Assembly: GCA_900544715.1 (NCBI GenBank)
Contig: UQWL01000029.1
Span: 1 to 18,827, forward strand
Length of the DNA: 18,827 nucleotides
Direction: 5' to 3'
DNA from: an uncultured Oscillospiraceae bacterium
GTDB lineage: Bacteria; Bacillota; Clostridia; Oscillospirales; Acutalibacteraceae
The notes under the pieces were generated by a model, which made no database searches, had not been told where the DNA came from, and worked only from the letters and a program-made list of their open reading frames with translations. The position numbers were made by a program, and so were the translations under genes. This document shows positions 7,551-14,849 of this stretch, one piece after another (the first letter of the stretch is position 1; each line of letters opens with the position of its first letter).

Positions 7551-8762
7551 TGTCACCTCCGGCAGATCCTCATCGACCATCGCCTTCGGAGCGACGCGTG
7601 CGCCTGCGCCGATGCAGACGTTTGCGCCGACGACAGCTACACCCCAGTCAGAGAGGTTTTCCATATCCTCCGGGCGTTCGCCGACGATGGCGTTTTCTTC
7701 AATCACAGCGTTTTCCGCGACGATTGCATATTGCACCACAGCGCCTTTTTTCACCACCGTGCCGGGCATCAGGATGGAATCGCGCACAACCGCGCCCTTT
7801 TCAATTGATACGTTGGCAAATAAAACGGAGAAATCTACACTGCCCTCGATCAGCCCGCCTTCTGAAATCAGGGAATTCTGAACGGTTGCATCCGGAGAAA
7901 CATAATGCGGCGGAGCGACAGGGTTGCGGGAATAAATTTTCCAATCCGGGTCGCTCAGGTCAAGATCGACATTGGGATTGAGCAAGTCGAGATTGGCCTC
8001 CCATAGGCTGTCGATCGTGCCGACATCTTTCCAATAGCCGTCGAAGGGGAAGGCGAAGAGCCGCTCGTGCGCCTCATGCATGGCGGGAATCAGATCGTGC
8101 CCGAAATCGTTGCCCGAGGTTTCGTTGGCCTCATCATCCAGCAAATACTGGCGCAGCTTCTCCCAGGTAAACATGTAAACCCCCATGGAGGCCTTATTGC
8201 TGCGGGGGTGCTTCGGCTTTTCCTCAAATTCGGTGATGGCCCCATCCTCATCCACCATCATCAGGCCAAAGCGGGGCGCTTCTTCCCACGGAACTTCGAG
8301 CATGGCGATTGTACAGGCCGCATCCTTTTCCTTATGATAGGCGAGCATTTTGGAATAATCCATCTTATAGATGTGGTCGCCGGAGAGGACCACCACGTAT
8401 TCAGGGTCATATCGATCGATAAAATTGATATTCTGGTAGATCGCGTTGGCGGTATTTTTATACCACTCTGTCCCACGGATTTTCTGATAAGGGGAGAGGA
8501 TATGTACCCCTCCGTTCACACGGTCCAGATCCCATGGCTCTCCGTTGCCGATGTAATCATTGAGCTCCAGCGGCTGGTACTGGGTGAGAACGCCGACGGT
8601 ATCGATGCCGGAATTCACACAGTTGGAGAGCGGGAAGTCAATAATGCGGTATTTGCCGCCATAGGGCACGGCAGGCTTGGCGATATTTTTTGTAAGGATA
8701 CCGAGCCGGCTTCCCTGCCCGCCTGCGAGGAGCATTGCAATGCATTCCTTTTTTCGGGCCAT
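7545..8762 (-). CDS. glgC: Glucose-1-phosphate adenylyltransferase, catalytic subunit
   Basis: A 405-residue enzyme making ADP-glucose from ATP and glucose-1-phosphate, the committed step of glycogen synthesis. The start follows GGAGG at eight bases. Diagnostic motifs: the GGQGSRL nucleotide loop (residues 14-20), KPAVPYGGKYRIIDFPLSN, the YIGNGEPWDLDR segment, the metal-binding VLSGDHIYKMDY (about 128-139), FEEKPKHPRSNKASMGVYMF for glucose-1-phosphate binding, and FDGYWKDVGTIDSLWEANLDLL (split here at the usual GTI site). The C-terminal 120 residues are hexapeptide beta-helix repeats. All catalytic motifs are intact, in contrast to GlgD. It is the second gene of the operon, 71 bases after glgB. 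Confidence 0.97.
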   Translation of the reverse strand: MARKKECIAMLLAGGQGSRLGILTKNIAKPAVPYGGKYRIIDFPLSNCVNSGIDTVGVLTQYQPLELNDYIGNGEPWDLDRVNGGVHILSPYQKIRGTEWYKNTANAIYQNINFIDRYDPEYVVVLSGDHIYKMDYSKMLAYHKEKDAACTIAMLEVPWEEAPRFGLMMVDEDGAITEFEEKPKHPRSNKASMGVYMFTWEKLRQYLLDDEANETSGNDFGHDLIPAMHEAHERLFAFPFDGYWKDVGTIDSLWEANLDLLNPNVDLDLSDPDWKIYSRNPVAPPHYVSPDATVQNSLISEGGLIEGSVDFSVLFANVSIEKGAVVRDSILMPGTVVKKGAVVQYAIVAENAVIEENAIVGERPEDMENLSDWGVAVVGANVCIGAGARVAPKAMVDEDLPEVTV

Positions 8763-8833
8763 ATATGTTGCCTCCTTTATTTTGTTGAAATTGATTTTAT
8801 GAAATCCGAGGAAGTAAGTTCCATGGGATTTGA

Positions 8834-10819
8834 TCAGGTTGGTTTGGCTTCCGGTGAAACGGATTTTGCCTTTTTCGGGGAAGGGGCCGCCTGCGGAGCG
8901 GAAGCAGGCGCCTTTTTCTGCCTCTTTTTACGCTCCTTTGCAAGCTCCAGATACAATACGGAAAAACCGGGCAGATCCAGCACCATGCTCTGCTCGCAGC
9001 TATGCATGGGAAGATCCTCCGTTTTGATGATGCCGGAGGAGCCTTTGCCCTCGCCGCCGAACGCAGGATCGTCGGAATTGAGCAGCACGCGGTAATCCCC
9101 CCGCTTCGGTGCGCCGATACGGTAATTCGGGCGCTCTACCTTTGTAAAATTACAAACAGCGATGATCTCATTGCCCTGGTCATCCATCCTGCAGAAGGCG
9201 ATCACGGAGTTTGCGCTGTCATCGCTGGAAATCCAGGAGAAGCCCTCCCAGCTGAAGTCAATTTGCCACAGCGGGGAATGCTTGAGATAGAAATGGTTGA
9301 GCGCCTTCACATAATCCCGCAGCTGTGCGTGCTTTTCATAATCGAGCAGGAGCCAGTCCAGCTCGGCGGCAAAATCCCACTCCTTAAATTGCCCGAATTC
9401 CTGCCCCATGAAGAGCAGCTTCTTGCCCGGATGCGCCATCATATATCCATAAAACACACGCAGCCCGGCAAATTTTTCTTCATAGCTTCCTGGCATTTTG
9501 CCGATCATGGAGCATTTTCCATGCACCACCTCGTCATGCGAGATCGGCAGCACGTAATTTTCTGAAAACGCATAGAAGAAAGAGAAGGTAAGGCAATCGT
9601 GATTGTATTTGCGGAAATAGCCGTCCAGCGAGACATAGCGCAGAATATCGTTCATCCAGCCCATGTTCCATTTGAAATTAAAGCCGAGGCCGCCGACATT
9701 GGTCGGTTTGGAAACGAGAGGCCAGGCGGTGCTTTCCTCTGCGATCATCAGTGTGGAAGGATGCTCTTGAAAGATGACTTCATTTAGCTTGCGCAGGAAG
9801 GAAACCGCCTCCAGATTTTCTCGCCCTCCATGGTCGTTGGGGACCCAGTCGCCATCCTCCCTGCCGTAATCGAGATAGAGCATGGATGCCACCGCGTCTA
9901 CGCGCAGGCCGTCAATATGGTATTGATCCAGCCAGAACATCGCGCTGGAAATCAGGAAGCTTGCCACCTCGTTGCGCCCATAGTCAAATACACGGGTGCC
10001 CCACTGGCGGTGCTCGCCCTTGCGCGGGTCGGCATACTCATAGCAGGGGGCGCCGTCGAACTCATAAAGGCCGTTGGCATCCTTGGGGAAATGCGCTGGT
10101 ACCCAGTCGAGAATCACGCCGATCCCGGCCTGATGGCACTGATCGACGAAATACATAAAATCATGCGGTGTGCCATAGCGGGAGGTTACGGCAAAATAAC
10201 CAGTTACCTGATACCCCCAGGAGCCGTCGAAAGGATGCTCCATCACCGGCATAAGCTCCACATGGGTATACCCCATTTCGGTGAGATAGGGAACCAGCTC
10301 CTGCGCAAGCTTGCGATAGTCGAAAAAGTTCTCATCGGGATACCGCTTCCAGGAGCCGGCGTGGATCTCATAGATATTGACAGGCCTGTCATAGATCACA
10401 GCGCGGCTTTTCGCCTCTTCCCAAGCCTGGTCGCCCCATTCGTAGCCGCTCAGCTCATAGACCTTTGAGGCATTATTGGGGCGTGTTTCCATATGTACGC
10501 CGTAGGGGTCGCTTTTCATCAGCTGGCGGCCATCCTCTGTGAGGATACAGAACTTATAATTGTCGAATTGCGCAAGCTCTGGCAGCTCTGCCTCCCAAAC
10601 GCCGCCGTCGTCCACCAGGGCCATGGGCGCGGCCTCCGCATCCCAGCCGTTGAAGTCGCCCACAACGCTGACGCCCGCGGCATGCGGCGCCCAAGTGCGA
10701 AATACCATTTTCCCACCGTCTATTCTATGCGCGCCGAAGTATTCATATGCGCGGGCGTTACTGCCCTCGTGGAATAAATAGAGCGGCACGTCAGAAGGAG
10801 ATCTCTTTCGTTTCGCCAT
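8834..10819 (-). CDS. glgB: 1,4-alpha-glucan branching enzyme
   Basis: A 661-residue GH13 enzyme that cuts alpha-1,4 chains and re-attaches them through alpha-1,6 bonds. Residues about 22-110 form the CBM48 domain (FRTWAPHAAGVSVVGDFNGW). The catalytic barrel shows YTHVELMPVMEHPFDGSWGYQ, the nucleophile D308 in GLRVDAVASM, the acid/base E361 in MIAEEST, and D429 in ISHDEVVHGK. A C-terminal beta domain follows (VICNFTKVERPNYRIG). The last about 38 residues (KERKKRQKKAPASAPQ and onward) are a Lys/Ala/Pro-rich tail beyond the usual end of the domain. It is the first gene of the operon, directly behind a good promoter, with AGGTG as ribosome binding site. Confidence 0.97.
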   Translation of the reverse strand: MAKRKRSPSDVPLYLFHEGSNARAYEYFGAHRIDGGKMVFRTWAPHAAGVSVVGDFNGWDAEAAPMALVDDGGVWEAELPELAQFDNYKFCILTEDGRQLMKSDPYGVHMETRPNNASKVYELSGYEWGDQAWEEAKSRAVIYDRPVNIYEIHAGSWKRYPDENFFDYRKLAQELVPYLTEMGYTHVELMPVMEHPFDGSWGYQVTGYFAVTSRYGTPHDFMYFVDQCHQAGIGVILDWVPAHFPKDANGLYEFDGAPCYEYADPRKGEHRQWGTRVFDYGRNEVASFLISSAMFWLDQYHIDGLRVDAVASMLYLDYGREDGDWVPNDHGGRENLEAVSFLRKLNEVIFQEHPSTLMIAEESTAWPLVSKPTNVGGLGFNFKWNMGWMNDILRYVSLDGYFRKYNHDCLTFSFFYAFSENYVLPISHDEVVHGKCSMIGKMPGSYEEKFAGLRVFYGYMMAHPGKKLLFMGQEFGQFKEWDFAAELDWLLLDYEKHAQLRDYVKALNHFYLKHSPLWQIDFSWEGFSWISSDDSANSVIAFCRMDDQGNEIIAVCNFTKVERPNYRIGAPKRGDYRVLLNSDDPAFGGEGKGSSGIIKTEDLPMHSCEQSMVLDLPGFSVLYLELAKERKKRQKKAPASAPQAAPSPKKAKSVSPEAKPT

Positions 10820-10852
10820 GGAGGTACACCTCGCTTACTTTTTGATAACTTT

Positions 10853-10881
10853 ATTTTAGCAAACCGAAATTCAATTTTCAA
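10853..10881 (-). promoter_or_regulatory. Sigma-A promoter of the glgBCDA operon
   Basis: On the minus strand TTGAAA (10881-10876) is followed after exactly 17 bases by TAAAAT (10858-10853), with a TGC extension just before the -10 box. Transcription would start near 10846, giving a leader of about 27 bases before the glgB start codon. No riboswitch fits in so short a leader. Confidence 0.8.
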
Positions 10882-11290
10882 GTGTATTTTGACCATTTTA
10901 TTCAAACCGAGTGCAAATTTCACGGCCTATTTTTAGTGATTTTGTTACAAGAAACGCCAGAGTTCGATTTGTATCGAAAAGAATAACCCGTTTTTTTTCG
11001 TCAAAATGCCGAAAAAAGCGACCTGGGAATTGTGGGAAGGACCCGTTTGACCCCCAGGAGCTACCATCAAAAATAATTTCGGTTCTGGCGCTTTCCGGCA
11101 CCGCTATTTTGCATGCATCCATCTTTTTGGATTAACTGATCTGTATTCTTGCCGTTTACGCTCTGTACAACATGGAAGCGGTGTGTGTGCCTGGGAAAAA
11201 TAGCCGTAAGCCGCCTGCTCTTATGAGCCATGCGTATCTTTTTGACCGCTCAGCGGCTGGCGGGCTTTGTTTTGTGCTTCTTTTCGTTCA
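10882..11290. other. Gene-free region between the glg promoter and the alcohol dehydrogenase terminator
   Basis: No convincing gene; open frames of up to 74 codons on both strands lack ribosome binding sites and recognisable composition. Small inverted repeats are present: TTCGAT-TTGT-ATCGAA (10963-10978), TTTTTTCG/CGAAAAAA (10993-11000 with 11010-11017), CCTGGG/CCCAGG (11022-11027 with 11053-11058, with an inner GGG/CCC), GCTC-TTAT-GAGC (near 11216-11227), and CCGCT-C-AGCGG (near 11247-11257). The first two lie 80-140 bases upstream of the glg promoter and could be regulator sites; this is inference. Confidence 0.5.
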
Positions 11291-11326
11291 TAAAAAACGG
11301 AAGGCAGCTTAGCAAGCTGTCTTCCG
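11291..11326 (-). terminator. Intrinsic terminator of the alcohol dehydrogenase gene
   Basis: CGGAAGGCAGCTT (11298-11310) and AAGCTGTCTTCCG (11314-11326) pair over 13 positions with one wobble and a three-base loop. On the minus strand the stem is followed directly by TTTTTTA. It lies 22 bases past the stop codon of the dehydrogenase and matches the textbook pattern. Confidence 0.88.
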
Positions 11327-11348
11327 GGAGATGTAAGGGTTTGTATTG

Positions 11349-12557
11349 TCAGGGCATCAGGCGACGGATCACCATTTCGCAATCCGCCTCGTTCATGATC
11401 TTCGGCACTGGATAGAGCGGGTTGCCCTCCTTAAGTGCGCGCTTGACCAGCGTTGGGATATCCTTCTCCTGAATCTGCTCGATCTTATCGGGGATGTTCA
11501 TATCCTTGTTGAACTGGCGGATCGCGGCGATGAAGGCTTCCGCCTTCTGCGCATCCGTCATGCCGGGCTGTGTGATGCCCGCCACATCGGCGAGCTCCGC
11601 CAGGCGCTTATGCGCGCTTTCGCCATAGTATTCCAGCACATATGGCAGGATGATCGCGTTGGCAAGGCCGTGCGCGATGCCATACATGCCGCCGAGGTTA
11701 TGGGCGATTGCATGGACATAGCCGACATATGCGCGCGTAAAGGCAACGCCTGCGTAGTAGGAGGCGAGCAGCATCTCGCCGCGGGCCTCAATATCCTTGC
11801 CATCTTGATAAACCTTTTCGATGTTCTCAAAGATCATCTTAACGGCGCGCTTTGCTTTCTCCTCCGTATCGCGCGTGTTGCTGTGGCCGATATAGGCTTC
11901 CACCGCGTGAGTGAGCGCATCCATGCCGGTGGTGGAGGTGATATGCGGCGGCAGGCCGACAGTGAGTTCCGGATCAAGCACCGCGTATTTCGGGCGCAGG
12001 ACGGGGTCGTTAATCGCATATTTCTCATGTGTTTTCGGGTTGGTAACAACGGCTGCGATGGTTGTTTCGGAGCCGGTGCCCGCCGTGGTGGGGACGGCGA
12101 AGAAGGGCGGCAGCTTGCGTAGCACCTTCAGCACGCCGCGCATCTTCGGAATCGGCGTGTTCGGGCGCACCACACGCGCCGCGGCAACCTTGGCGCAGTC
12201 CATAGAGGAGCCGCCGCCAAAGGCGATGATTGCTTCGCAGTTATTCTCCACATAGAGGCTGCGGGCATCCTCAATATTGTCAAAGGTGGGGTTGGGCTGC
12301 GTGCCGTCATAGAGCGTATACTGAACGCCAGCTTTGGTGAGCGCTTCAAAAAGCGGATCGAGCAGGTGAAGGCTCATCAGGCCCTTATCCGTAACGATCA
12401 GCACCTTTTCCACGCCCTTGGATTGAATGAGCTCAGGCAGGCGCTTGATAGCTCCCGGGCCCTCGAGCCGCTCTGGCTCAGACCAGTCGAGGAAACAGAC
12501 GAGCACGCGGAAAACCGCCTGATAGGTACGGTACCATGCTTTTTTGATTGGCCACAT
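11349..12557 (-). CDS. Iron-containing alcohol dehydrogenase
   Basis: A 402-residue group III (Fe-type) alcohol dehydrogenase, likely reducing aldehydes with NAD(P)H or the reverse during fermentation. The N-terminal nucleotide-binding half has AIIAFGGGSSMDCAKVAA (around residues 100-115) and VPTTAGTGSE (around 150). The metal ligands of the family are all present with FucO-like spacing: D213 and H217 in TGMDALTHAVEAY, H282 and H296 in VHAIAHNLGGMYGIAHG. The first about 24 residues are aromatic and hydrophobic (TYQAVFRVLVCFLDW) ahead of the usual domain start. The ribosome binding site is AAGGAAGGAA. It is transcribed alone between its own promoter and terminator. Substrate range (butanol, 1,2-propanediol, ethanol) cannot be told from the sequence. 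Confidence 0.93.
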   Translation of the reverse strand: MWPIKKAWYRTYQAVFRVLVCFLDWSEPERLEGPGAIKRLPELIQSKGVEKVLIVTDKGLMSLHLLDPLFEALTKAGVQYTLYDGTQPNPTFDNIEDARSLYVENNCEAIIAFGGGSSMDCAKVAAARVVRPNTPIPKMRGVLKVLRKLPPFFAVPTTAGTGSETTIAAVVTNPKTHEKYAINDPVLRPKYAVLDPELTVGLPPHITSTTGMDALTHAVEAYIGHSNTRDTEEKAKRAVKMIFENIEKVYQDGKDIEARGEMLLASYYAGVAFTRAYVGYVHAIAHNLGGMYGIAHGLANAIILPYVLEYYGESAHKRLAELADVAGITQPGMTDAQKAEAFIAAIRQFNKDMNIPDKIEQIQEKDIPTLVKRALKEGNPLYPVPKIMNEADCEMVIRRLMP

Positions 12558-12581
12558 AGAGATTCATTTCCTTCCTTCTTC

Positions 12582-12602
12582 AAAAAACCGCCGCCTGGCG
12601 GC
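12582..12602 (-). terminator. Terminator-like hairpin in the leader of the alcohol dehydrogenase gene
   Basis: GCCGCC-T-GGCGGC (12590-12602 on the plus strand) is a perfect GC-only inverted repeat. On the minus strand it is followed by GG and TTTTTT (12587-12582), then the ribosome binding site and start codon of the dehydrogenase. It lies downstream of the candidate promoter at 12626-12654 and so would stop or pause the dehydrogenase's own transcript. Attenuation is the natural reading, though the short leader contains no recognised sensor. Confidence 0.55.
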
Positions 12603-12625
12603 CTTTCGGTAGTTGATATGCCTAT

Positions 12626-12654
12626 AGTTTACTATTTTTTGGTTTCCTTTGCAA
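12626..12654 (-). promoter_or_regulatory. Candidate promoter of the alcohol dehydrogenase gene
   Basis: On the minus strand TTGCAA (12654-12649) and TAAACT (12631-12626) are 17 bases apart, each matching four of six consensus bases. The match is moderate. The rest of the 341-base divergent region (12558-12898) holds the MoxR-side promoter and an 11-bp inverted repeat (CAAAAAAGCTG at 12682-12692 with CAGCTTTTTTG at 12753-12763), but no gene. Confidence 0.45.
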
Positions 12655-12776
12655 GGGGATCTGTACAATTCTCCAAAAGGGCAAAAAAGCTGTTGCTTTG
12701 AGGGCGATATGGGCAAAATTTTGGATGGCTGTGCCACCCGCATTGGATATGCCAGCTTTTTTGTAGGTGATCTGAT

Positions 12777-12805
12777 TTGACTTTCTCTGTTTGGTCTTAT
12801 AATAT
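12777..12805 (+). promoter_or_regulatory. Candidate promoter of the MoxR/DUF58/transglutaminase operon
   Basis: TTGACT (12777-12782, five of six) is followed by TATAAT at 12798-12803 (15-base spacer) or the overlapping TAATAT at 12800-12805 (17-base spacer). The resulting leader of about 85 bases is purine-rich and ends in GGGAGG (12886-12891), the ribosome binding site of the first gene. Confidence 0.65.
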
Positions 12806-12898
12806 AAAAAGAAAAAGTGAAAAAGGAACCGGACAGGCTGTAAGGCCGGGAAGAGGAAATCCTATCTCAAACAGATTAACAATGCGGGAGGTCGGCTC

Positions 12899-13828
12899 AT
12901 GAATCAATGCGAAGAGATCCTGACACAGATTAAAAAGGCGTTCGTCGGTAAAAAAGACGTGGCGCGCAAAATCCTGATGGCCATGCTCGCGGGCGGGCAT
13001 GTGCTGTTGGAGGATATTCCGGGCGTTGGCAAAACAACGCTCGCCGTCGCGTTTTCCAATGCGACGGATTTACAGTATAAACGCATTCAGTTCACCCCCG
13101 ATGTGCTGCCATCGGATATCACGGGGTTTTCCATCTATCACCGTGAAACGGGAGCGATGGAATACCAGCCCGGCGCCGCGATCTGCAACCTGCTGTTGGC
13201 AGATGAAATCAATCGCGCTTCCTCCCGCACGCAGTCCGCACTGCTGGAGGCGATGGAGGAAGGAAGCGTAACGGTGGACGGCGTGACGCATCGGATCCCG
13301 CAGCCCTTCACCGTGATTGCCACGCAGAATCCCACCGGCTCGGCTGGGACGCAGCTGCTGCCGGATTCACAGCTCGACCGCTTTATGATGCGCCTTTCCA
13401 TCGGTTACCCGGAGCCCGCGGCGGAGCGGGAAATGCTGCGCCGCAAGCACGGCGAAAATCATGGACAGGCTGTGCAGAAAGTGGCGGATGCAGCGGCTTT
13501 GCTTGCGATGCGGGAGGAGGTTTCCAAAGTGTTCGTCCACGAGGAGCTCTATGATTATATCGTCCGCCTTGCACGCTCCACACGCGAACATAAATCGATC
13601 CGGCAGGGCGCAAGCCCCCGCTGCTCGGTGGCGGCGATGGCGCTTGCGCAGGCCTGCGCCTGGATGGATGGGCGGGATTATGTGGTGCCGGAGGATGTCC
13701 GGGCGATTTACCCGGATTGCGCGGCGCACCGCCTGTTGTTAACCGCGCAGGCAAAGGCGCAGGGCGAGCAGCCGCGCGAGCTGCTGGAGGAAATCCTGCG
13801 CAAAACGCCCGCGCCGAAGATCAGGTGA
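12899..13828 (+). CDS. MoxR-family AAA+ ATPase
   Basis: A 309-residue cytoplasmic ATPase. Residues about 37-50 hold the Walker A motif (GVGKTT, 42-47), D102-E103 in LLADEINRASSRTQSALLEAMEE is the Walker B motif, IATQNP is sensor 1, and PDSQLDRFMMRLSIGYPE carries the arginine-finger region. The C-terminal lid domain ends with VPEDVRAIYPDCAAHRLLL, typical of AAA_3/AAA_lid_2 proteins. MoxR proteins act as chaperone-like ATPases, often with von Willebrand A or DUF58 partners. The start follows GGGAGG at seven bases. The next gene begins four bases after its stop, so the two are translationally coupled and the products probably act together. Confidence 0.95.
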   Translation: MNQCEEILTQIKKAFVGKKDVARKILMAMLAGGHVLLEDIPGVGKTTLAVAFSNATDLQYKRIQFTPDVLPSDITGFSIYHRETGAMEYQPGAAICNLLLADEINRASSRTQSALLEAMEEGSVTVDGVTHRIPQPFTVIATQNPTGSAGTQLLPDSQLDRFMMRLSIGYPEPAAEREMLRRKHGENHGQAVQKVADAAALLAMREEVSKVFVHEELYDYIVRLARSTREHKSIRQGASPRCSVAAMALAQACAWMDGRDYVVPEDVRAIYPDCAAHRLLLTAQAKAQGEQPRELLEEILRKTPAPKIR

Positions 13829-13832
13829 CGAG

Positions 13833-14849
13833 ATGAACCGTTATCGTATTCTTTATTTCTGCCTGCTCTCCATGGCGGTATCCTATTATGTGATGGACAC
13901 GCGCTATCTCTCCTGGTTAATGCTTGTGATACTTCTCCTGCTTGTGCCGGTGGAAGTGCTGCTGAGCCTGCCGGGCCTTTTGACGCTGCGTGTAAAACTC
14001 ACGGCAGAGCCGCTTTCTCCCACCCAGGGCGGGGTGCTGACCGCGCGGGCGGAGGTTTCCTCCCGCTTTCCGGTGCACTGCGTCCGGTTGCGCATGCAAT
14101 GCAAAAACCTGCTCACCGGCGAAGAGGCGGATAAAAAGGGCTGCTTCCCGGCGCGGGGCGGCAAGATGGCTGAACTGCCCTGCCTGTGGGAGCACTGCGG
14201 CACGGTGCGCTGCCAGGTGACAAGCGCGCGTATGGTTGATCTGCTGGGGTTGTTCTCCTTCCGGGTCCGCTTGCCAGCGCCGGTAGAGGTGCTTGTTTCC
14301 CCAACGCCAGTTCCTTTTCAGGGGAGAGCCTCCACTTTTACGCCGGGCGGCACGTGGGAGGCCGCTGCGTTATCGGCTGGCAAGGGCGGCGAAGAGCGAA
14401 GCTCTGTACGGGAATTCCGGGATGGCGACCAGCTGCGGGATGTGCATTGGAAGCTTTCCTCCAAGCTGCAAAAGCTCATTGTGCGTGAAGCGGAGCAGGC
14501 GCCGCAGCCGAGCATTGTGCTGGCCTTTTGCCTGAGCGGAGCGCCCGACCGGGCGGATCAGGTGCTTGCAAGGCTGACAGGCCTTTCGGAGGATCTGTTT
14601 GAAAACCAGTGCGTGCACAGCCTGCAATGGTATGATGCGGCGAGAGGGGATTTGTGCACCCGGCAGGTGGAGGATGAGGAAACTTTCCGCACGGTGCTGC
14701 TGGAGGCCTGCTCCAGCCCGCTGGCAGAGCGGGAGCTCCGCGTGGAAGATTGCAGGGAGGAGCTCCAAGCGCCGATGGCTGATCTGTTATTTCTCATTCA
14801 TGCGGATGGAATTTCCATGTTCGGCGATGCAGAGGAGGGGATGGAATGA
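13833..14849 (+). CDS. DUF58 domain-containing membrane protein
   Basis: A 338-residue protein. Two hydrophobic segments at about residues 3-20 and 26-50 form a membrane hairpin. The middle is beta-rich (about 55-160). The DUF58 signature REFRDGDQLRDVHWKLSSK lies at about residues 192-210, followed by the VREAEQAP strand. The rest resembles a von Willebrand A-like fold, of which DUF58 is considered a relative. DUF58 proteins are regularly encoded directly after MoxR ATPases and before transglutaminase-like membrane proteins, as here. Biochemical role is not established. The stop overlaps the start of the next gene (ATGA). Confidence 0.92.
   Translation: MNRYRILYFCLLSMAVSYYVMDTRYLSWLMLVILLLLVPVEVLLSLPGLLTLRVKLTAEPLSPTQGGVLTARAEVSSRFPVHCVRLRMQCKNLLTGEEADKKGCFPARGGKMAELPCLWEHCGTVRCQVTSARMVDLLGLFSFRVRLPAPVEVLVSPTPVPFQGRASTFTPGGTWEAAALSAGKGGEERSSVREFRDGDQLRDVHWKLSSKLQKLIVREAEQAPQPSIVLAFCLSGAPDRADQVLARLTGLSEDLFENQCVHSLQWYDAARGDLCTRQVEDEETFRTVLLEACSSPLAERELRVEDCREELQAPMADLLFLIHADGISMFGDAEEGME

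Noticed and set aside
10820..10846. Riboswitch in front of the glycogen operon
   Set aside because: The predicted promoter leaves a leader of only about 27 bases.
10898..11135. Two overlapping frames of 74 codons on opposite strands in the glgB upstream region
   Set aside because: No ribosome binding sites, odd composition and overlap on both strands suggest chance open frames.
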